Of a stretch of DNA of 64,000 bases, positions 52,168-59,042 are shown piece after piece (position 1 is the first letter of the stretch; each line of letters opens with the position of its first letter). Origin of the DNA: Candidatus Poribacteria bacterium (lineage in GTDB: Bacteria > Poribacteria > WGA-4E > WGA-3G); the NCBI GenBank assembly GCA_026702755.1, contig JAPPBX010000031.1, forward strand, positions 62,001 to 126,000. The letters are read 5' to 3'. Made by a program: the position numbers and the translations under genes. Below the pieces are notes generated by a model. It saw nothing but the letters and a program-made list of their open reading frames with translations, made no database searches and was not told where the DNA came from.

Positions 52168-52195
52168 GGTGCGGTTACAAACCGCACCTACCGGG
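52168..52195. repeat. GGTGCGGTT palindrome with TACCGGG
   Basis: GGTGCGGTT-ACA-AACCGCACC-TACCGGG is nearly identical to the copy at 28465; only the loop and the outer base differ. Confidence 0.7.
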
Positions 52196-52275
52196 TCTGA
52201 GGGAACATAGAATTACCCAAATATTTTATTAAACTTCATATGGGACTAAAGAACGGAAAACTACACAGCATGCCC

Positions 52276-53583
52276 CTACCACTTTGTCGAGTTTATAAGG
52301 TCTTCGACTTCGTCAATCTCTTTTGGAACGCCGCTTGTTAGGACCTCACAACCCGTCTCAGTGACGAGGATATCGTCCTCTATGCGGACACCAATACCTA
52401 AGTAGACTGGTGGGACCTTCCCTCTATCTTCAGCAACATAAAGTCCCGGCTCAATCGTCATCACCATCCCCGGTTGGAAGGTTTTGAAATCACCGCTCGA
52501 TTCGTGGACACAATTGACATCGTGTACATCTAAACCGAGCATGTGTCCGACTCGGTACATGTAAAACTTTCGGTACTTCTCTTTCTCTATCAATTGCTTG
52601 GCTTTTCCCTTGAGCAGACCGAGACTGAGCATACCCTCTGTCAATAACTCAATTGATTTTTGGTGCGGTTCGTCAATAGAAACACCCGGACGGATACAAT
52701 CAATAATGGCATAATGTGCTTCAAGGACAAGCTGATAGATTTCTCGCTGTGCGTCAGTGAAGGTGCCATTTGCGGGGAAGGTGCGGGTTACATCGCCGGA
52801 GTATCGTTCGTATTCTGCGCCTGCGTCAATAAGTACGAGCGTGTTGTCTTCAATTCGGCAGTCATTCGTTGTATAGTGGAGTGTCGTCGCGTTTCCGCCA
52901 CTCGCAACAATAGTAGGAAAGGCTGGACCGTTCGCGCCGTTCATACGGAACGTGGAATCAACGAGAGCCTCCAACTCGTATTCATACAGCCCTGGTCGAA
53001 CCACCTTCATTGCCGCAACGTGACCAGCGACTGTAATCTCCGTCGCCAATCGGAGACGTTGTTGTTCCGTCTCATTTTTGATTAACCGCAGTTCACTGAG
53101 AATCGGACTCGGATCAACCAGCGTGTCAAACCCTTTCCCCGAGCGAATTCGTGACCTGACAGACTGCGTAAAGCGCGCAAGGATTTCTGTGTCAACATCT
53201 TGATTGGAACCAAGGGTATAGTAAAGTCTTTCAGCACCCTGTAGATACTTCCCGATTTTTTCACTGAATTTCTCTATCGAATAGGCTTTATCTGCCCCAT
53301 AGTGTCTACGAGCATTCTTAACGCCGACGCGCTTACCATTCCAGATCTCCGCCTGTCTGTCTTTCGGGCGGACGAAAAGAATATACTGATGCTTCGGATG
53401 ATCAGGAGCGATAACGCAGATCGACTCCGGTTCTTCAAACCCTGTTAAGTAATAAAAATTCGGATCCGGACGATAATTATATTCGGTGTCGTGGTTCCAC
53501 TTTGCCGGGGAGGCACTGGCGAAGATAGCAACTCCTCCAGGTCCCATTTTTTTAATAAAGGCTTTGCGATTCTGCTTATGCAA
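52276..53583 (-). CDS. pepP: Xaa-Pro aminopeptidase
   Basis: This 435-residue protein has an N-terminal AMP_N domain (about 1-160) and a C-terminal M24 peptidase. Metal ligands are visible: two Asp in LIDAGAEYERYSGDVTR, His in GHMLGLDVHDV, Glu in MTIEPGLYV and Glu in VRIEDDILV. It removes N-terminal residues before proline in the cytoplasm using two Mn ions. The start is a TTG with AAGGAGG eight bases upstream. The neighbour upstream is the AstE-like gene, about 30 bases away. Confidence 0.9.
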   Translation of the reverse strand: MHKQNRKAFIKKMGPGGVAIFASASPAKWNHDTEYNYRPDPNFYYLTGFEEPESICVIAPDHPKHQYILFVRPKDRQAEIWNGKRVGVKNARRHYGADKAYSIEKFSEKIGKYLQGAERLYYTLGSNQDVDTEILARFTQSVRSRIRSGKGFDTLVDPSPILSELRLIKNETEQQRLRLATEITVAGHVAAMKVVRPGLYEYELEALVDSTFRMNGANGPAFPTIVASGGNATTLHYTTNDCRIEDNTLVLIDAGAEYERYSGDVTRTFPANGTFTDAQREIYQLVLEAHYAIIDCIRPGVSIDEPHQKSIELLTEGMLSLGLLKGKAKQLIEKEKYRKFYMYRVGHMLGLDVHDVNCVHESSGDFKTFQPGMVMTIEPGLYVAEDRGKVPPVYLGIGVRIEDDILVTETGCEVLTSGVPKEIDEVEDLINSTKW

Positions 53584-53615
53584 GCCGTTTCCTCCTTATA
53601 AAGATCAAGCGATTG

Positions 53616-54602
53616 TTAGAGATACTCAATGGGTGTCCCGATTTTTCCGATGATGCCACCGCTCGCTACCATTGGATAGACGGGCTTTGCCCAGAAAATA
53701 CCATCGACTGGGGCACGGACGGATTCTCGGACATTGCCGAACACATCACAGATGTCAGCAACATGTTGATACATCGCAAGTTGCTCATACAACTCCGCTT
53801 TGTAATAAACAAACCCACCTTCATTGCTGAGGAGCGGCACGAATTTCTTAACAACGATTTGCCGTTCAGGAATCTGCGGTGTCCCAGAAATGAATTTATA
53901 GTATTGCAGGACATTGAACACACCGCGCACGCCTTTTTCGATGCTCTCCACATCCCATCCGTGGGTCCCTCCCAATTCGGGATCGATGGTGGGAATGCCG
54001 ATCTCTGGTGCTGCTTGTGCAAGTTGTCCCTCCGGTCCCTTCTGATTGAGAATATGTCCTATGCCGAAAACACGGGCGAGTTCAAGGCAGTCATTATGTA
54101 GGGCATGCTTTTCGTCAACACGGACACGCACCTCATCAATCATCGGGTGTACACCGCCTTGGTGTAGGTCGAGGCAGTAATCGACTTGCTTAATAGCGCG
54201 CTGAAATAGATGATAGGCTATCCGCTCGCTCGATGTTCCGTCCCGTTTTCCTGGGAAACATCGGTTCATCTTGCGGTTATCCACGGGGTTTAGTGCCTGT
54301 TTCGTGTGAAACGCGTAGAAGTTAACGAGCGGAACGGCGATAATCCTGCCGTGCAACTGCTCGGGCGTGATCGTGGAGAGCACCTTGTGAATAACAGCAA
54401 TTCCATTGAGTTCGTCTCCATCACTGATCGCTTGGATGTAGAGTGTTTTACCCGGGTACCCCCCGTTGATTAGGACAACAGGCAGCCGGACAGCCGTCCC
54501 ATCAGGCATGCTGCCGACCTTGATATGTCCTTCCATCCGAGTTCCGGGTTCGGCAACCAATTGCCCAACTACCAGTTGACTATGGCGAATCTTATTCCTC
54601 AT
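53616..54602 (-). CDS. AstE/AspA-family deacylase-like protein
   Basis: This 328-residue protein belongs to the succinylglutamate desuccinylase/aspartoacylase group: FYAFHTKQALNPVDNRKMNR, FPGKRDGTSSERIA and CLDLHQGG (a zinc His). In the first metal motif the usual GxHGDE is ISDGDE, so the normal zinc His is replaced by Asp. Its activity is therefore uncertain. The start ATG at 54602 lies only seven bases after a strong extended -10 box, so the mRNA is probably leaderless. It could share a transcript with pepP downstream. Confidence 0.75.
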   Translation of the reverse strand: MRNKIRHSQLVVGQLVAEPGTRMEGHIKVGSMPDGTAVRLPVVLINGGYPGKTLYIQAISDGDELNGIAVIHKVLSTITPEQLHGRIIAVPLVNFYAFHTKQALNPVDNRKMNRCFPGKRDGTSSERIAYHLFQRAIKQVDYCLDLHQGGVHPMIDEVRVRVDEKHALHNDCLELARVFGIGHILNQKGPEGQLAQAAPEIGIPTIDPELGGTHGWDVESIEKGVRGVFNVLQYYKFISGTPQIPERQIVVKKFVPLLSNEGGFVYYKAELYEQLAMYQHVADICDVFGNVRESVRAPVDGIFWAKPVYPMVASGGIIGKIGTPIEYL

Positions 54603-54609
54603 AACGGCT

Positions 54610-54638
54610 ATTTTAGCACAATTGGTAAAAAGAATCAA
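54610..54638 (-). promoter_or_regulatory. Extended -10 promoter for the AstE-like gene, leaderless
   Basis: On the minus strand TTGATT (54638-54633), 17 bases, then TG-C-TAAAAT (54615-54610). The ATG begins eight bases further, at the expected transcription start. Confidence 0.65.
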
Positions 54639-54647
54639 AAGTTTTAT

Positions 54648-54796
54648 TGGCTATCAGTTTTCAGAGGAATAGTTGTCAGTACTCAGTTGTCAGTTATCAG
54701 TTAATAGGTTTTGGAATCATCCCAATTCTCTTTCTGAAAACTGAAGGTTTTTCGCAGAAAAACCGAACTAATAACTGATGACTGATAACTATATAA
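54648..54796. repeat. Composite intergenic repeat with hairpin
   Basis: The left arm (TTATCAGTTAATAGGTTTTG) and the right arm (AACTAATAACTGATGACTG) bracket the hairpin GGTTTTT-CGCAG-AAAAACC at 54746-54764, identical to that at 4694. Confidence 0.7.
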
Positions 54797-54800
54797 AAAC

Positions 54801-54829
54801 TTGATTTCAAGGGGATTTTCTGGTAAACT
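54801..54829 (+). promoter_or_regulatory. Extended -10 promoter for rpiA, leaderless or nearly so
   Basis: TTGATT (54801-54806), 17 bases, TG-G-TAAACT (54821-54829). The start ATG is only ten bases after the -10 box. Same architecture as the divergent promoter at 54610-54638. Confidence 0.7.
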
Positions 54830-54839
54830 TATACGTATC

Positions 54840-55529
54840 ATGAACACTGAAAACCAAAAGAAAATTGCTGCAGAAAAAGCGACAGAGAGTATCCAGTCGG
54901 GCATGGTTGTCGGATTAGGAACGGGTTCCACCGTCTATTACGCACTCCTGAAACTCGGTGCGATGGTGCGAGAAGGACTTGATATTATCGGTATTCCTAC
55001 TTCTGAGGGGACCGAGAAAATCGCATTAGAACAAAAGATACCACTCACAACGCTCGCGACACACCCTACCATCGATCTGACGATTGACGGTGCCGATGAG
55101 GTCGATAAAGACCTCAATCTCATCAAAGGTGGCGGTGCAGCACTTGTCAGAGAAAAGATTATCGCCAACGCGTCGAAAAAAATACTGATTGTTGTCGATG
55201 AAAGCAAGGTGTCGCGTGTCCTCGGCACGAAGTTTCCGCTTCCTGTGGAAATTGTACGGTTTGGGTGGGAAGCCACACAGACTGAGGTCAATCGGATTTG
55301 TGGAAGGTCAACGTTACGCGTCGCATCTACTCAGGACGGCAGGCAAAACCCGCTAATCACCGACAATGGTAACTATATCCTTGACTGCGACTTTGACGGT
55401 ATTCCCGCGCCAGAAGAGACTGAGCTGCAGCTAAATAACATTCCGGGTGTAGTGGAGAACGGAATTTTCGTCAACCGTGCTGACAAGATTATTGTTGGTA
55501 CGTCCTCCGGTATCCAGTATATGGGGTAA
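54840..55529 (+). CDS. rpiA: Ribose-5-phosphate isomerase A
   Basis: This 229-residue enzyme interconverts ribose-5-phosphate and ribulose-5-phosphate in the pentose phosphate pathway. It contains VVGLGTGSTVYYAL, DLTIDGADEVDKDLNLIKGGG with the active-site Asp residues, and the Lys in LIKGGGAALVREKI. The ATG at 54840 sits right after the promoter; a TTG 13 codons upstream lies inside the promoter itself, so it is not the start. The next gene begins six bases after the stop and is co-transcribed. Confidence 0.93.
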   Translation: MNTENQKKIAAEKATESIQSGMVVGLGTGSTVYYALLKLGAMVREGLDIIGIPTSEGTEKIALEQKIPLTTLATHPTIDLTIDGADEVDKDLNLIKGGGAALVREKIIANASKKILIVVDESKVSRVLGTKFPLPVEIVRFGWEATQTEVNRICGRSTLRVASTQDGRQNPLITDNGNYILDCDFDGIPAPEETELQLNNIPGVVENGIFVNRADKIIVGTSSGIQYMG

Positions 55530-55534
55530 CATTA

Positions 55535-56425
55535 ATGGTTCGACACCTGACTTTGATTTTTCTCCTCTTTTCCGCATCTATCACGGTTTCCAACCCGGTC
55601 AGGGGTGAAATATTCACGGAGAGTGGGTTGGTAGATATACCGACCGGCAATGTGATGAAACACGGGATATTCGGGGCAAGTACGTATATCGCTTTCCAAC
55701 ACCCCTCTGAAAATACATCCCTAACTAACGAGAATAGTGCCCTCGGCGATGCCGTTGCGGTTCGCTTTAATTTCGGGCTGCTCGATCGGGTTGAAATTGG
55801 GCTGACACACCTATGGAATGAATACGGTTCTAAACCTTCCACCGAACGGACTGGAAATCTGAAAGTCCAACTCTTAAGGGAACAAGAGGTGGGAGCAATT
55901 CCGAGTGTAGCGATAGGGATTGAGAACGTCGGCAATAAACTTCTTCCGTGGGACTCGGAAGCGGAAGCAAATGAAATCCACTCAGCGTTTCTTGCCATCA
56001 GTAAAACCTTTAATCTACCTCGGATTCACCAATTCTCTGGACACATCGGCATGGGGACGCAGCGTTTCGCGACTGAGGAAAGTCCCATAGGTTTGTTTGT
56101 TGGACTGAGCAAAGAATTCCAACCGGCTTTCGCGAGAGGCGACATTACGACGAGTTTGGAATTCGATGGTGTAGGTGTGAACGCGGGGCTGCGGTATATC
56201 ACGCCAAGTGGCCTTCGGGTCGCACTCGGTGCTGAAACGTTGAACAATCCAGACGAATTAAACTATCTCGTTGTCGTCTCATGGTCAAATGAGCAGATGC
56301 TTGAACAGATCAAGGAAACGAGACGACTGGCAAAACGCGCGACAGAACTCGTGGTTGAGGTAAAACGCGCGATCACACAGCGAAAATCGGCGGATAAAAC
56401 TACTGAGACACCTTCGCCTCAATAG
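55535..56425 (+). CDS. YjbH-like outer-membrane beta-barrel protein
   Basis: This 296-residue protein has a signal peptide (MVRHLTLIFLLFSASITVS), then strands like those of YjbH-type barrels (ESGLVDIPTGNVMKHGIFG, FNFGLLDRVEIGL). The C-terminal 45 residues are helical and charged (LAKRATELVVEVKRA), which is unusual for a barrel end. It lies just downstream of rpiA. Its role is unknown; YjbH proteins accompany exopolysaccharide secretion. Its end overlaps the convergent OmpA gene by 26 bases. Confidence 0.6.
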   Translation: MVRHLTLIFLLFSASITVSNPVRGEIFTESGLVDIPTGNVMKHGIFGASTYIAFQHPSENTSLTNENSALGDAVAVRFNFGLLDRVEIGLTHLWNEYGSKPSTERTGNLKVQLLREQEVGAIPSVAIGIENVGNKLLPWDSEAEANEIHSAFLAISKTFNLPRIHQFSGHIGMGTQRFATEESPIGLFVGLSKEFQPAFARGDITTSLEFDGVGVNAGLRYITPSGLRVALGAETLNNPDELNYLVVVSWSNEQMLEQIKETRRLAKRATELVVEVKRAITQRKSADKTTETPSPQ

Positions 56426-57302
56426 ATTCCATCACTTTTTGGAGCGATGTCAGAAGTTCAGACAAAAAGTCTTGGGGTGGCACGAGTATAATTTCGATCC
56501 TCCGATTTTTGGCTTTTGCTTCCGGTGTTTCAGCGGTATCTATGGGTTGGTAGAAGGCGTACCCTGTTGCTGCCAAACGTTCCGCACTGACATTGGCGTG
56601 TTCCTGCAAGTACTTCACAGCGGCGATTGCGCGTTCGGTGGAGAGGTTCCAATTCCGCAGTGCTGAGCCGCCGATGGGTGTATTATCCGTATGTCCCTCA
56701 ATCCGAATCGCGTAATCCGAATAGTCTGCGTTTAGCAACACTTCTTCCGAAATTGCGTCCAGAAGTCCTTTTCCTTCGGCACTCAGAATCGCACTGCCTG
56801 TCTCAAACAGAATTTTTCCTTTAACATCAAGTGTCAACCGTCCTGCCTCATCCAACACAGCACCCACTGTATCTTTAAACCGCTCTTGGATAGCCGCAAT
56901 TGAACGTTGCGACTGCTCCCGAATCCTCTGTAATTCAGATTCAATCTCAGTGAGTTTTGCGCGGAGACTTTCTTTCTCTTGCTCAAGTGCGCTTTTGTCC
57001 TGTTGAAGTGCGTTCCGTTCCGTTGCGATTTTCCGAGCGGCTTCGCTTGCATTTTGCAATATCTCTTGCGTCTGCCTAAGTTCTGAACGTGTTTTCTCCA
57101 GCGTGGTTTGCGTTTCAGCTAACTTCTTTTCCAGATCGGCTTTGGCGGTTTCAGTTTCTTGCAATGTGGTTTTGGTCGTAGCCAATTCAGTTTGTGTCTG
57201 TTTAAGTTCGTCCGAGGTTGAATGGAGTCGTACCGCCAAAACGATGGCAGCAACAGCAACAATACAGATAGATACAATCGCCAGAATTCCTTTTTTAGAC
57301 AT
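56400..57302 (-). CDS. OmpA/MotB-family protein with coiled coil
   Basis: This is a 300-residue protein. An N-terminal membrane helix (about 4-24) is followed by a long coiled coil (about 30-150) and a C-terminal OmpA-like peptidoglycan-binding domain (TGSAILSAEGKGLL, EGHTDNTPIGG, NWNLSTERAIAAVKYLQ). The layout is that of envelope anchors, with the helix in the inner membrane and the OmpA domain on the murein. It belongs to the YiaD/MotB-like group without a motor motif. It starts inside the 3' end of the RNHCP gene (about eight bases overlap). Confidence 0.83.
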   Translation of the reverse strand: MSKKGILAIVSICIVAVAAIVLAVRLHSTSDELKQTQTELATTKTTLQETETAKADLEKKLAETQTTLEKTRSELRQTQEILQNASEAARKIATERNALQQDKSALEQEKESLRAKLTEIESELQRIREQSQRSIAAIQERFKDTVGAVLDEAGRLTLDVKGKILFETGSAILSAEGKGLLDAISEEVLLNADYSDYAIRIEGHTDNTPIGGSALRNWNLSTERAIAAVKYLQEHANVSAERLAATGYAFYQPIDTAETPEAKAKNRRIEIILVPPQDFLSELLTSLQKVMESIEAKVSQ

Positions 57303-57600
57303 TTAGTTCTCCTTGTAGGCTAAGGATGGCTTCAAAGTTATCATTTTTTGAGGTTTTGTTCTTTTTCTCTATGCCGCACGTCATGCAGCGGTGTGTCAGG
57401 ATATAATTGCCGTGCTTTACAGTAAACCCTACCGGTTCCATCAACCCACGACAAGATGCGGCTCGGTCGCCGGGATTCACATCAACGTGCTGGCTCCAGA
57501 GACATTCTGGACAGTGATTGGTGTAGCCGTCTCCCGTGACAGAAACACCGCAATGTGAGCAAGTAAAATCTTCAATATGGCGTTGAAATTTTTTGTTCAC
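57295..57600 (-). CDS. RNHCP domain protein
   Basis: This 101-residue zinc-binding protein has F-T-C-S-H-C-G, the RNHCP-type block TNHCPECLWSQHVDVNPGDR, then C-R-G-L-M-E-P and a third pair in HRCMTCG. The family is small and of unknown role. The GTG start overlaps the stop of a gene remnant upstream (GTGA), so it was translated in a row with the AAA and second genes. It is co-transcribed with the OmpA gene downstream. Confidence 0.75.
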   Translation of the reverse strand: MNKKFQRHIEDFTCSHCGVSVTGDGYTNHCPECLWSQHVDVNPGDRAASCRGLMEPVGFTVKHGNYILTHRCMTCGIEKKNKTSKNDNFEAILSLQGELNV

Positions 57601-57745
57601 TGGTCAGTGCTTATATTCTTGCCATGTGCAAGTCGGTCTAATGTTCGTTTTAGACTCGGAGATGCGGTAGCAGCGCGTTCTAAATCCCAGAAACTGCCTC
57701 ACCAAGTTCATCCTCAACTGCCAGAATTACGTGCTTTAACCTCAT
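57597..57745 (-). pseudogene. Remnant of a second gene between the AAA and RNHCP genes
   Basis: The ATG overlaps the restored AAA stop (ATGA) and the frame reads MRLKHVILAVEDELGEAVSG before a TAG. The C-terminal part in another frame reads SFWDLERAATASPSLKRTLD and ends DQ with a TGA that overlaps the RNHCP GTG. The middle is missing, so the gene appears to have a large internal deletion. I believe relatives of this N-terminus lie beside such AAA genes as a DUF4276 or Toprim-like partner, but this is from memory. Confidence 0.55.
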
Positions 57746-57821
57746 TGTATCAGACTTACTCCGGCAGTACCTTTGGGTCTGGTTCGTGAAAGGACAACCT
57801 CACCTACTGTGAACCCATTCT

Positions 57822-58895
57822 CTAAAAGGATGCGAATGTCCTCAATATCAGACGAGATTTTAACCGATGTTCCTGCCCTTGCAGGTGTGAGCAAAGCACT
57901 TCTGTGCCGTCAATGCACGGTTCTGTTAGAAGCGTACTGCTATGCGTGCTAACAAACACTTGGCTCTGATGGATTCTCGGTATACGGGCAAACAGCGGTA
58001 CAAGTTTAGAGACAATGCCTATGTTTAAGGAGAGTTCAGGCTCCTCCAACAAAACAAGCGATTCATTTTCAAGGAGTGCCCACAAAAGCCCAATCAACCG
58101 AAGCACTCCATCCGAAAATTGGTCTTCGCGCTGCCACGCTTCGTTCAACTGCCAATAGGAATAACGCGCTTGTAAATGTGGATGCCCTGTGCGTTTATTT
58201 TGAATAAACGCTAATTCCTCAAACTGCGGCACCACAATTTTCAAGGCACGTTCAATCCTTTTGAGACGAGCACGGCGGGTACTCGGATGCACACTCGCGA
58301 CTCTTTCAAGGAAAGCCTGACCAAAAGGGTCGTCTTCAATAATTTTACCTTGTATCGAATCAGCAAAACGAATGAGTTGCGGGACCAGATGGAGATAGGT
58401 GACCTTCCGAAGAAATCCCCCAATCTCCCGAAACTTCGCGTTGGCAGCGATCTGCTCAAGTGCGGTCTGCGTAAGGCGATCCGGGTCTTCGTTGTCCTCT
58501 GCATCAGGTCTATCAAGAAGGCATTCATCCTCTCTCCAGACGCGTTCATAAGTGAGATGCGTTTGGCAATGTTCACGATCTGCTTGACGAAACCCCACGC
58601 TATATCGCCATGTGGCGGGGGCATCCGGCGTGTCCGAGATGTGAATTTCGATGGCAACCTCTGGATCTTGCCGTGCGGATAGGCACCGAATTTTGGAAAC
58701 ACCCCCTCGGTCACTGACTGCTTTTTGGAGTCCACCACCTTCGGCTTTGGCGATATCGCGGAGAAAGCGAAAGAGGTCCAACAGATTCGATTTACCTGAA
58801 GCATTCGGACCGACAATAAATTGGCGTTCCCGAAGCGGTACATTCATCTGTTGAAAATTTCGCCAGTTTTTGACGATAAGCCGATTGATAATCAT
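57822..58895 (-). CDS. AAA_21-type ATPase with frameshifted C-terminus
   Basis: This is a 357-residue ATPase as it stands: Walker A IVGPNASGKSNLL (about 28-40), signature DQFSDGVLRLIGL, Walker B LVLLEEPELSLN, then VSTHSSTLLTE. After GTEVLC the present frame reads an unrelated 22-residue tail. Another frame from the same point reads LTPARAGTSVKISSDIED and on to G-E-V-V-L-S-R-T-R-P. A single missing T in a TTT run at 57893-57895 would restore EVLLLTPARAG, with the stop at 57742. The start ATG is at 58895, with AAGGAA nine bases before it. It was the first gene of a coupled AAA/second-gene/RNHCP run. Confidence 0.82.
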   Translation of the reverse strand: MIINRLIVKNWRNFQQMNVPLRERQFIVGPNASGKSNLLDLFRFLRDIAKAEGGGLQKAVSDRGGVSKIRCLSARQDPEVAIEIHISDTPDAPATWRYSVGFRQADREHCQTHLTYERVWREDECLLDRPDAEDNEDPDRLTQTALEQIAANAKFREIGGFLRKVTYLHLVPQLIRFADSIQGKIIEDDPFGQAFLERVASVHPSTRRARLKRIERALKIVVPQFEELAFIQNKRTGHPHLQARYSYWQLNEAWQREDQFSDGVLRLIGLLWALLENESLVLLEEPELSLNIGIVSKLVPLFARIPRIHQSQVFVSTHSSTLLTEPCIDGTEVLCSHLQGQEHRLKSRLILRTFASF

Positions 58896-59042
58896 AACGA
58901 TCGGTTCCTTTAAAAAATTTCTATTTTCGCGAATGTGATATGGAAATAATAACATATCCAAGGCAGGAAATCAAACCAAAACGGATAGCCTATCCCGTTC
59001 TTAGAGAGGTAGGATAACAAGGAAATTACGCCTAATGAAAAT

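Larger units (their letters stand above)
51945..52275. other. Gap upstream of the defence operon
   Basis: It holds the inverted repeat TAGTAG-CATATAGT-CTACTA at 51989-52008 and a CCTAC palindrome at 52168-52195. Otherwise it is AT-rich, with no gene seen. Confidence 0.6.

Noticed and set aside
57577-57789. Plus-strand open frame across the AAA remnant
   Set aside because: It only mirrors the remnant sequence; the minus-strand reading has overlapping starts and stops and protein-like content.
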